Source: a bacterium HR36
GTDB lineage: Bacteria; Planctomycetota; Planctomycetia; Gemmatales; HRBIN36
Length of the DNA: 5,696 nt
NCBI GenBank assembly: GCA_002898995.1
Contig: BEIM01000252.1
Span: forward strand, 1 to 5,696
Direction: 5' to 3'
The position numbers and the translations under genes were made by a program. Position 1 is the stretch's first letter. Every line of letters starts with the position of its first letter. Shown in pieces: positions 1-5,640 of the stretch. The notes under the pieces are model-generated. The model was not told the DNA's origin. It worked only from the letters and a program-made list of their open reading frames with translations, and searched no databases.

Positions 1-1521
1 GGATTGGCCAGCACGATCTACGCCAAGCCCGTGCCAGCCGACGAGGAGCCAAACGAAGACGCCGCGCCGCTGACCCAGGAAGAGTTGCGCGCGTATGTGC
101 ACATGGTACTGACCACGGCGGACCAAATCAGCCAGAGGTATTATCGTCCGATAACTGTCGAGCAATTGCTGGCGACTGCTTTGACCGCTTTAGCGGAAGC
201 TGCCGGTGAGAGAATCCCGGAAAGTTGGCGGAACAATCCACAAAAATGGTTTGCCGACACCGAGCCGATCCTTGGCCTGGTGGAATGGCGCAAACGGCTG
301 GGAAATCGGCCTGCAATTCGTGGCCGGGATGTCGAAATCAGCTTACGTGGTATGTTCCAGGTCCTCGACCCGCATACCGGGTTCCTTAGCCCGTCCGATC
401 GGCGACGGATGTATCAGCTGGAAGGTGGAACGTTTGGTACAGGGATCCTTCTAGGCGAACGTTTGGGCAAGGGGCCGGTTGTTATTGAAAACATCGAACT
501 GGGCAGTCCCGCACACTGGGCTGGACTGCGTCCAGGAGATCGCATTCACACGGTCAACGGGCAGAGCGTGGCGGAGATGTCCCTGGCGGAAGCCGAAGCA
601 CGCTTACAAGGCGATCTTATGCAATCGGGCAAGCCCCTGCGCTTGCAAGTCGAGTCCGCGTCGCATCAAGGAATGCGGCAGGTGGAGATTATTCCCGAGA
701 TTTACGAGCCAGAAACCCTCCTGGGATTCACCCGCACGGTTGCAGGACAGTGGACTTACTGGCTGGAGCCAGCCGAGAAGATCGGCTACGTACGTATCCG
801 CGAGATTCAGCTGCAGACGCCAGAAAAGCTGGAAGCGATACTGACCGACCTGAAGAAGCAGGGATTGCGTGGGCTGGTGTTAGACTTGCGCGATTGTCCA
901 GGCGGAGTGCTGGACGGGGCAGTGCGTGTGGCCGATTTGCTTTTGGGCGAAGGGCCGATTTGTACCGTGCAATATCGCGATAGCCTGGCTTTGGGCGCCA
1001 TCGCTCCTGGTCAGGCGGAAACGACTTACTCGAGCACAGGCGAGAGAAGCTTCGTGGATTTTCCCGTGGCAGTGCTGATTGGGTCGGAGACGCGAGGCGG
1101 CGGCGAACTTATAGCGGCAGCGATTCAGGATAACCGGCGGGGTATTCTTGTGGGCCAGCGCACTCATGGCAAAGCGAGCGTGCAACAAAGTCTGCCCTTG
1201 ATGCAGCCCGTCGGACAGCACACGGAAATCAAAATCTCGGTAGGCCTGCTGAAACGCCCCAGTGGCAAGAATATGCACCGTTTCTGGGGCGAACGCGAGC
1301 CGGAAATCTGGGGCGTACTTCCCGATGTGGGCTACGAAGTGCGCTTGTCTCCGGCACTGGAGCAGCGCTTGCGCCAGTGGCGGCATGAGCGCGACCTCCG
1401 GCCACCGCAATCGCGTCTGGCGCATCCGCTTGATAATCCCAAGGCCGACCCCGTGCTGGTAGCCGCCCTGCGATACTTCAAGAAATCCGCGCCGCCTCAC
1501 CCAATCCCCGCACTTCCTTAG
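1..1521 (+). CDS. S41-family C-terminal processing peptidase homologue with PDZ domain, 5'-truncated by window edge; probable pseudoprotease
   Basis: The family (CtpA/Tsp/Prc) cleaves proteins near their C-terminus in the periplasm using a Ser-Lys dyad. Residue numbers here count from the TTG codon at 4, but the frame is open to base 1 and no ribosome site is visible, so the true start and a signal peptide probably lie upstream. Order seen: helical N-terminal part (about 23-120) ending in LDPHTGFLSP (121-130), typical of the family; PDZ domain (about 140-220) with GTGILLG and SPAHWAGLRPGDRIHTVNG; S41 core (about 255-445) with GLVLDLRDCPGG (290-301), ELIAAAIQD (368-376) and THGKASVQ (387-394); C-terminal DNPKADPVLVAALRYF, a usual family ending. 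Lys390 and Gln394 match the Tsp Lys455 region. However, the catalytic serine position, three residues before Glu368, is Gly365 (codon GGC at 1096-1098). The fold assignment is firm; loss of protease activity is inferred. The stop TAG lies 6 bp from the convergent LRR gene. Confidence 0.93.
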   Translation, partial: GLASTIYAKPVPADEEPNEDAAPLTQEELRAYVHMVLTTADQISQRYYRPITVEQLLATALTALAEAAGERIPESWRNNPQKWFADTEPILGLVEWRKRLGNRPAIRGRDVEISLRGMFQVLDPHTGFLSPSDRRRMYQLEGGTFGTGILLGERLGKGPVVIENIELGSPAHWAGLRPGDRIHTVNGQSVAEMSLAEAEARLQGDLMQSGKPLRLQVESASHQGMRQVEIIPEIYEPETLLGFTRTVAGQWTYWLEPAEKIGYVRIREIQLQTPEKLEAILTDLKKQGLRGLVLDLRDCPGGVLDGAVRVADLLLGEGPICTVQYRDSLALGAIAPGQAETTYSSTGERSFVDFPVAVLIGSETRGGGELIAAAIQDNRRGILVGQRTHGKASVQQSLPLMQPVGQHTEIKISVGLLKRPSGKNMHRFWGEREPEIWGVLPDVGYEVRLSPALEQRLRQWRHERDLRPPQSRLAHPLDNPKADPVLVAALRYFKKSAPPHPIPALP

Positions 1522-1527
1522 CCGCGA

Positions 1528-2364
1528 TTACTCCGTTTCTATGCGCACGCCTAATTGGTGCAGCTCGGCAACTTGCTGTTTAGCTTGCGAGGACAGAGGA
1601 TTCCCGGCCAAGTAAACGCGCAAGAAGGGTGTGAAGGAACGGGGCCCTGCCGCGTCCCGCCGACAAGCTTCCACCAGCGGAGAAAGGTCCTGAATGCGAT
1701 TCCGTTCCAGAATGAGCAGCCGCAATTCAGGCAGGCCGGCAATCGGCCGCAAATCGCTCACCTGGTTATCGCTGACATTCAGCGTGTTCAGACGCGTTAG
1801 CTTGGCTAGTGGCCCTAAATCGCTGACGAGGTTCTTGCTGACATCCAGCGAGACCAGCCGAGACAGCGACGCCAGCGGGCCGAGGTCGCGGATTTGATTA
1901 TTTGCCAGATATAGCGCGGACAGCGCATTGAGATTCGCCAAGGGCCGCAAGTCGCTGATTCGATTGCTTGCCAGATTCAGGTACTGCAGATTCGCTACCT
2001 TGGCCAATGGTGTCAGATCGGCTACGCGATTGTGAGAAACGTCAAGAGATTGGAGTTTCTGCAGCCCGGCTAGGGGCGTGAGTTCTTCGATTTCATTGTC
2101 GGCCAGGTTGAGGAGGCTAAGGTTGCGACATTTTTCCAGGCCAGCGAGCCGTCTAATCCCGACCGCTTTCGCTTCGAGAATGTGAACTTGAGCCAAATGC
2201 TGTTCGGTGAGGGCTCCTTTTGCTTCGGGCAGCACTCTGCGGATAGCTGCTTCGAGGTTCTTGTCGGGAAAAATGCTTTCTGGCGCTTGGGCTGCTCCAT
2301 CGGTTGCGGCGAGGCAGACGAGCCAGGACAGGCACAACGCGGTGGAAGCATGCCAGCGGTGCAT
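1528..2364 (-). CDS. Secreted leucine-rich-repeat (SDS22/internalin-type) protein
   Basis: Predicted exported protein for protein-protein contacts; no enzymatic domain is visible. The start is taken as the ATG at 2364-2362 (278 aa), because GGGGAGGA at 2378-2371 is then 6 nt upstream. The in-frame ATG two codons earlier (2370-2368) touches the Shine-Dalgarno directly and is a poorer start. Residues below count from 2370. A signal peptide is seen: HRWH, then a hydrophobic stretch (about 10-22) and a likely cleavage after AQA (28). It has no good lipobox. An internalin-like cap follows (FPDKNLEAAIRRVLPEA, 34-50), then repeats in exact 22-residue register from 62 to about 237 with consensus LxxLxLxxNxIxDLxPLAxL. 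A longer last loop (234-249) and a closing LRVYLAGNPLS strand complete the solenoid. It ends with TAA 6 bp from the convergent S41 gene. Its leader carries GGA triplets, so regulation by the upstream csrA product is possible but unproven. Ligand unknown. Confidence 0.93.
   Translation of the reverse strand: MHRWHASTALCLSWLVCLAATDGAAQAPESIFPDKNLEAAIRRVLPEAKGALTEQHLAQVHILEAKAVGIRRLAGLEKCRNLSLLNLADNEIEELTPLAGLQKLQSLDVSHNRVADLTPLAKVANLQYLNLASNRISDLRPLANLNALSALYLANNQIRDLGPLASLSRLVSLDVSKNLVSDLGPLAKLTRLNTLNVSDNQVSDLRPIAGLPELRLLILERNRIQDLSPLVEACRRDAAGPRSFTPFLRVYLAGNPLSSQAKQQVAELHQLGVRIETE
1660..2187 (-). repeat. Eight 66-bp degenerate tandem units encoding 22-residue LRRs
   Basis: The coding repeats of the LRR protein start at residues 62, 84, 106, 128, 150, 172, 194 and 216, counted from the ATG at 2370. 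There is no indel between units, so the DNA has an exact 66-bp period. The first unit is a variant cap, the next six (1726-2121) fit the consensus closely, and the eighth runs into a longer loop. Nucleotide identity between units is only moderate, which points to an old expansion held by protein selection. Confidence 0.85.
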
Positions 2365-2370
2365 GGTCAT

Positions 2371-2378
2371 TCCTCCCC
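2371..2378 (-). promoter_or_regulatory. Shine-Dalgarno of the LRR gene, decides the start codon
   Basis: On the minus strand the bases read GGGGAGGA, followed by ATGACC and then ATG. The 6-nt spacing favours translation from the second ATG (2364). The first ATG (2370) abuts the motif with no spacer. Confidence 0.75.
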
Positions 2379-2611
2379 AGTACTTGTCCCAAATTCGTCT
2401 TCTCGATGCAGCTTGGTGTTAGGCTTTGGAAAAGCAAAAATCGTGCTGATAGACTGCAGGGAATTATTGCGCCAGGCAATGGCCGCCGCGTCACCCGGCC
2501 AAATGTCGAGCTACTCACACAAGAACATGGCCGCGCTTCGATGGGCGGCTGGAGAAAAATGCTCCACGCGGTGCCTGCCCACCAGGCAGCGGTAGAAACG
2601 GCCCAACTGCA
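2379..2611. other. Non-coding spacer between csrA and the LRR gene
   Basis: No supported gene or RNA gene is seen. Frames open across this stretch lack a credible start and resemble no known protein. Two short perfect hairpins occur: ATTGC-gccag-GCAAT (2466-2480) and TGCCTG-cccac-CAGGCA (2572-2588). The second lies just downstream of the csrA stop in the minus direction. Neither is followed directly by a T-run on the minus strand, so neither is a convincing intrinsic terminator. The nearest T5, at 2559-2555, is 12 nt past the second hairpin. Read-through from csrA into the LRR gene is therefore possible. Confidence 0.5.
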
Positions 2612-2848
2612 TTACGATACCGCCATCGGCCGACGGCACCACGATTCTTCCGGTATAGAAGTCTCATTCGCTTCGGCTTCGTCGTAACTGTCGGGGTGAG
2701 ATTGCCGCAATTCGGCACGCACGATCTTAACGCTGTCTGGGGCCTGGATGCCGATCTTCACGTGCTTGCCGCGCACCTCCAGAACCGTAACCTCAATCTC
2801 GTGGCCGATTACCAACTTTTCGCCACTTTTGCGGGTAAGTACCAGCAT
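2612..2848 (-). CDS. csrA: Carbon storage regulator CsrA, translational regulator
   Basis: CsrA is a small homodimeric cytoplasmic protein that binds GGA motifs in mRNA leaders and blocks or alters translation. The start at 2848 gives 78 aa and the diagnostic N-terminus MLVLTRKSGEKLVIG. The frame extends upstream without a stop, but the Shine-Dalgarno placement and family length exclude a longer start. RNA-contact residues are present: Leu4, Arg6 and Lys7 in the first strand, and Arg44 in VKIVRAEL (E. coli Arg44 equivalent). The core GKHVKIGIQAPDSV matches the family. Compared with the 61-residue E. coli protein it has a longer, first acidic then basic tail (about 52-78, DSYDEAEANE, ending CRRPMAVS) of unknown role. 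It sits upstream of and on the same strand as the LRR gene, with no flagellar genes in view. The leader has GGA motifs at the ribosome site, suggesting autoregulation. Confidence 0.97.
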   Translation of the reverse strand: MLVLTRKSGEKLVIGHEIEVTVLEVRGKHVKIGIQAPDSVKIVRAELRQSHPDSYDEAEANETSIPEESWCRRPMAVS

Positions 2849-2854
2849 TGCATT

Positions 2855-2862
2855 CCCTCCTT
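2855..2862 (-). promoter_or_regulatory. Strong Shine-Dalgarno of csrA with overlapping GGA motifs
   Basis: The minus strand reads AAGGAGGG followed by AATGCA and then ATG at 2848. This is a near-perfect ribosome site with 6-7 nt spacing, and it fixes the start that gives MLVLTRKSGE. It contains or borders two GGA triplets (2860-2858 and 2856-2854), the core of CsrA-binding sites. Confidence 0.85.
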
Positions 2863-2863
2863 G

Positions 2864-2883
2864 AGGTGCCGCTCCAATCACCC
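2864..2883 (-). promoter_or_regulatory. Possible CsrA-binding hairpin in the csrA leader
   Basis: On the minus strand GGTG (2882-2879) and CACC (2868-2865) can pair around a 10-nt loop. An outer G-U pair (2883/2864) extends the stem. The loop contains GGA (2875-2873). A GGA in a hairpin loop about 13 nt from a GGA in the Shine-Dalgarno is the layout known for CsrA-controlled leaders. The stem is short, so this is a prediction. Confidence 0.4.
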
Positions 2884-2897
2884 GAGACCCGATACGC

Positions 2898-2903
2898 AGC
2901 ATA
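2898..2903 (-). promoter_or_regulatory. Weak candidate -10 element for csrA
   Basis: The minus strand reads TATGCT here. It would place transcription start about 40 nt before the csrA ATG, so the leader would include the GGA hairpin. No good -35 hexamer lies 16-18 bp upstream, so the call is tentative. Confidence 0.2.
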
Positions 2904-2934
2904 CCCAATGAATGTTCGGATGTTTCCCTAATTG

Positions 2935-2984
2935 GTACAGCTTGTACAGCCTAATCCAGGCTATGATTCGGTCCAGCACTGCTG
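2935..2984. repeat. Three consecutive short perfect palindromes
   Basis: In order: GTACA-gct-TGTAC (2935-2947), immediately followed by AGCCT-aatcc-AGGCT (2948-2962), then CAGCA-c-TGCTG (2974-2984). All arms are 5 bp with no mismatch. Such dyads can be operator half-sites or RNA hairpins. Position relative to a mapped promoter is unknown. Confidence 0.5.
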
Positions 2985-3052
2985 CGGATTTACTAGCAAA
3001 GCGCGTGCCACCCATGGCGAATCCGTGTTCCATGACCCTAGTCTCCACTGCG

Positions 3053-3075
3053 CATGTACTTACGGTAACATGTAC
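3053..3075. repeat. Direct repeat CATGTAC flanking palindrome TTACGGTAA
   Basis: CATGTAC occurs at 3053-3059 and 3069-3075, a 16-bp period. Exactly between them is the 9-bp dyad TTACGGTAA (3060-3068). The compact arrangement resembles a regulator-binding site more than random spacer. No known regulator consensus was recognised. Confidence 0.45.
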
Positions 3076-3109
3076 GCCATTTTTGCAGGAATTGTGCGGT
3101 GCCGAGTCT

Positions 3110-3134
3110 GCGAAATTGGCAGCCAGTTTTTCGC
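3110..3134. repeat. Bulged 10-bp hairpin in the leader/promoter region
   Basis: GCGAAA (3110-3115) pairs with TTTCGC (3129-3134). The stem continues as TTGG (3116-3119) with CCAG (3123-3126), closing a CAG loop, with a 2-nt TT bulge. One pair is a wobble on the + strand. No T-run follows on either strand, so it is not a standard terminator. Confidence 0.45.
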
Positions 3135-3146
3135 AAGCTCGCGCAA

Positions 3147-3152
3147 TATTAT
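3147..3152 (+). promoter_or_regulatory. Candidate -10 element (TATTAT) for the large + strand gene
   Basis: TATTAT is close to the sigma-70 -10 consensus and lies about 80 bp before the ATG at 3234. The best -35-like word, TTGGCA (3116-3121), is too far away (25 bp spacer), so only the -10 part is supported. Confidence 0.25.
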
Positions 3153-3219
3153 GCTTTACATGCGCTAGTCTAGTGGCCAAAATGTATTAGGCGGTGCAAA
3201 ATCTGGCGAAGCGCCCGAC

Positions 3220-3226
3220 GGGAGGT
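3220..3226 (+). promoter_or_regulatory. Shine-Dalgarno of the large hydrolase-like gene
   Basis: GGGAGGT lies 7 nt before the ATG at 3234. It supports this start over the in-frame ATG six codons later at 3252. Confidence 0.8.
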
Positions 3227-3233
3227 CCATCGC

Positions 3234-5603
3234 ATGTTCAATCAGCACAGAATGGCGCTGGTGATCGGGTGTGCTGTGGCGATGCAGTCCCTGGTTTGGG
3301 GCGAATATGTGTTCCTGAAAGACGGGACGGTGTTGCGAGGGCGGGTGCTGCGCGAGGGGATGATTCACCGGGACCCGGCCAGCGGGAACGTAGTGTGGCT
3401 GGCGGACACCCAGGGGTTTTATTTGGTCGCCGACGGTGCCCGGCGTATCGCTTTCAGCCACAAAAACGTGCATTTGGCCATTTCCGACCCCTCGCCCTCG
3501 CAATCGTTGCAAGCCTTCCGCTTGCCCCGGCAACTTAACGTGTTCAATGTCTCCCCGACGTTGAATCGCGTCCCAGCTTTCACTGAAATTGGTCCCTGGG
3601 TAGTAAGCGAAAGGCCCCAGGTCAACGGCAGCCGTGTGCTTCGCGGCGAGTTTTTGTCTGGCCTAACCCAGCGCGTCCAGTATATCACTTCCGTCACACC
3701 CGAAGCCGTCCTGGCTTCTACCAGCGAGATTCGCTGGACCGCGGCTTATCGACCTGACGAGTTCGACCGACCCACATTACTTTCCATTCTCCGTCAGCAC
3801 TTGCGCTCACGTAAGCCGCCACTGTCTCCGTGGGACCAAGGAATCAGCTTGTTTCGTTTCGCGTTACAAACGGGCTGGCTGGAAGAAGCGGAGGCGGAAC
3901 TCCAGAAACTCCGCGACTGCCCCGAAGCGAGTACGGAAAGCTTAGTCGAGATGGAACGCCAACTACGCCAGGCCCAAGCTGAGCACATCTCCCGCCGTAT
4001 CGAATGGGCCTATAGCAGCGGCCAATATCAACTCGTGGAAGATTTGCTGCAGCAATTCCCCTCGGCGTATGCCTCGGAAAAAGCCCTGCGTACGGTGCGC
4101 ACCGTGCAGGTGCAGTTACAGGACCGTCGCCGCGCTCTGGAAACAACCAAGACTTTGCTGGAGCGGGTAGGGCAGCAAGCTCCTGACCCCTTTGCTGCCG
4201 CGCTGCAGGAGATAGCGGCGAACCTCAACTTAGACACCTGCGGTCGCCTCGACGCATTTCGACGTCTCGCATTGCAAGAAGAACGATTGCGGCAGCAAGG
4301 AAAGAGTCCGCAGTTGACCGCCCAACATTTGCTCGCCCTGGCAGTAACCGGCTGGCTGGTGGGAGACCGCCTGGCCGAGCCGAACCCCGAAATTGCTCGA
4401 CAGCTGTGGCGTGAACGCGAAATCGTCCAGCAGATCCTCCTGCACGATCATCCCCGTGAACGCCTGGAGCTTATGGAAAACTTGCGGAACACACGCTCGC
4501 AGGATGTGGACCTGATTGTGCAACTGTTGCGTTATTTGCCGCCGCCGCGGGCCGTTTATTCACCGCCAGCCGACCTAGTTACCCAAACCACCCTCTCGCC
4601 GAGTAGGCAAAAGTATCTGGTGAAGGTGCCTCCAGAGTACCATCCTTATCGGCGGTATGCGGTGTTGCTAGTGCTGCCGGATGCGGGCCAGGATGAACGA
4701 GTCGCTGCGGAACCGTGGATAAAACCAGCGGCCGAACACGGCTATCTTCTTGCGGTAGTTCCCTGGGCTGGGGCAATCCAGAGCACTTACCGCTACTCCG
4801 CTGCCGAGCAACAACCCGTTCTGGAAGTGCTGCGCGATCTGCGTCGGCGTTATGCCGTAGATGTCTCGCGTGTTTTTGTTTTCGGGCTGGGTGAAGGCGG
4901 TTCCCTGGCGTTCGACCTGGGAATGTCCCATCCCGATCTCTTCGCAGGGGTCGTGGTGATGTGCGGTAGGCCTGGCCCTCATCAGAACGCTTACTGGACC
5001 AACGCTCAGTACTTGCCTTTCTATATCGTGGAAGGGGAGATGGACGGCCCGAAGCGTGATGGCAATCCGCCTGCCAATGAAGGGCCAGCCTATTGGCGGG
5101 CGCTATTCCGTAATTGGGTTCAGGCGGGTTTTCCTAGCCTGTACGTCGAATATGACGGCCGGGGTCGGGAATTCTTCGCCGGGGAAATTCCCGACATTTT
5201 TTTCTGGATGGGTCGCAAGCGCCGTTCCGCTACACCCTGGGAGCTAGGCCGGCCACAAGTACTCGGCGACCTAGGCAATCGGGATTTCGTCGGTGTTCGC
5301 CCTGAAGAGGATCGTTTCTACTGGCTGAGTTTTTCCAATCCCCCCGGCAATCACCGCGTCGCCGCTCGCATTACCGAAGGCAACCGCATTCAGGTACGCA
5401 CCAGCGCCAACCTCCGCCGGCTTAGCATCTGGCTCAACACGGAACTGGTAGATTTTGGTCAGAATATCCGTATCCAGTTGCTGGTACCCAATAAAGTTTG
5501 GGAACTCCGCGCGCAACCCGATGTCCGTGTCCTCCTGGAGGACTTTTATCAGCGCGGTGACCGCGATCAACTCTTCGTGGCTCGGCTCGACCTAGAATGG
5601 TAA
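3234..5603 (+). CDS. Large exported protein with C-terminal alpha/beta-hydrolase-fold domain, probable pseudo-hydrolase
   Basis: 789 aa. The start is set by GGGAGGT 7 nt upstream. The N-terminus (RMALVIGCAVAMQSLVWG, 6-23) is a signal peptide or anchor; VIGC resembles a lipobox, but the hydrophobic part before it is short. Residues 24-165 are beta-rich (VFLKDGTVLRGRVLREG, 26-42). Residues 180-435 are a long Glu/Gln/Arg-rich helical region, TPR-like or coiled, including GWLEEAEAELQKLRD. Residues 455-665 resemble the esterase/PHB-depolymerase alpha/beta-hydrolase fold: YLVKVPPEYHP, YAVLLVLPDAG, then the elbow strand VFVFGLGEGG (547-556) and SHPDLFAGVVVMCG. Residues 670-789 form a beta tail ending RGDRDQLFVARLDLEW. 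The elbow lacks its serine (G-L-G-E-G, Gly553, codon at 4890). Asp604 in GEMDG could be the acid, but the GRGHEF-like site reads GRGREFF (Arg645). Activity is therefore doubtful; substrate binding or a structural envelope role is more likely. Similar multi-domain proteins are common in planctomycetes. Fold call good, function unknown. Confidence 0.85.
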   Translation: MFNQHRMALVIGCAVAMQSLVWGEYVFLKDGTVLRGRVLREGMIHRDPASGNVVWLADTQGFYLVADGARRIAFSHKNVHLAISDPSPSQSLQAFRLPRQLNVFNVSPTLNRVPAFTEIGPWVVSERPQVNGSRVLRGEFLSGLTQRVQYITSVTPEAVLASTSEIRWTAAYRPDEFDRPTLLSILRQHLRSRKPPLSPWDQGISLFRFALQTGWLEEAEAELQKLRDCPEASTESLVEMERQLRQAQAEHISRRIEWAYSSGQYQLVEDLLQQFPSAYASEKALRTVRTVQVQLQDRRRALETTKTLLERVGQQAPDPFAAALQEIAANLNLDTCGRLDAFRRLALQEERLRQQGKSPQLTAQHLLALAVTGWLVGDRLAEPNPEIARQLWREREIVQQILLHDHPRERLELMENLRNTRSQDVDLIVQLLRYLPPPRAVYSPPADLVTQTTLSPSRQKYLVKVPPEYHPYRRYAVLLVLPDAGQDERVAAEPWIKPAAEHGYLLAVVPWAGAIQSTYRYSAAEQQPVLEVLRDLRRRYAVDVSRVFVFGLGEGGSLAFDLGMSHPDLFAGVVVMCGRPGPHQNAYWTNAQYLPFYIVEGEMDGPKRDGNPPANEGPAYWRALFRNWVQAGFPSLYVEYDGRGREFFAGEIPDIFFWMGRKRRSATPWELGRPQVLGDLGNRDFVGVRPEEDRFYWLSFSNPPGNHRVAARITEGNRIQVRTSANLRRLSIWLNTELVDFGQNIRIQLLVPNKVWELRAQPDVRVLLEDFYQRGDRDQLFVARLDLEW

Positions 5604-5640
5604 TGGCCAGCTTTCTGCTCGCTTACATCGGTAGTCACCT

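Larger units (their letters stand above)
2904..3219. other. Divergent intergenic region, lower G+C, rich in palindromes
   Basis: This stretch lies between csrA and the large hydrolase-like gene, and no credible gene is seen. Hand counts give 29/60 G+C at 2941-3000, 30/60 at 3061-3120 and 28/60 at 3121-3180, against 35/60 in a coding line (5401-5460). Perfect short inverted repeats follow one another: GTACA-gct-TGTAC, AGCCT-aatcc-AGGCT, CAGCA-c-TGCTG, CGGATT/AATCCG (2985-2990 and 3020-3025), TTAC-g-GTAA between two CATGTAC copies, and a longer bulged hairpin at 3110-3134. It must hold promoters for both flanking genes and probably operators. Confidence 0.6.

Noticed and set aside
4..6. TTG at base 4 as the real start of the S41 gene.
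   Set aside because: The frame is open to base 1, no ribosome site or signal peptide is visible, and family members are normally longer at the N-terminus.
880..1500. A 206-codon open frame on the minus strand inside the S41 gene.
   Set aside because: It is antisense to a well-supported coding region, shows no recognisable domain or ribosome site, and such shadow frames are common in G+C-rich genes.
2555..2588. A rho-independent terminator after csrA (TGCCTG/CAGGCA stem, minus strand).
   Set aside because: The stem is only 6 bp, and the T5 run is 12 nt away instead of directly following it.
2849..2908. A 20-residue N-terminal extension of CsrA.
   Set aside because: CsrA proteins start at MLxLTR, and the strong Shine-Dalgarno lies inside the would-be extension.
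2935..3025. CRISPR array or integron attC-like recombination site.
   Set aside because: The palindromes differ from each other, no repeat-spacer regularity exists, and no cas or integrase gene is nearby.
2878..3180. A 100-codon minus strand frame upstream of csrA.
   Set aside because: It begins at a TTG with no ribosome site, resembles no known protein and overlaps the csrA leader elements.
2912..3190. A 92-codon + strand frame in the divergent intergenic region.
   Set aside because: It has no Shine-Dalgarno and no similarity to a known family. It overlaps an opposite frame of similar length, and the region has intergenic composition and palindromes.
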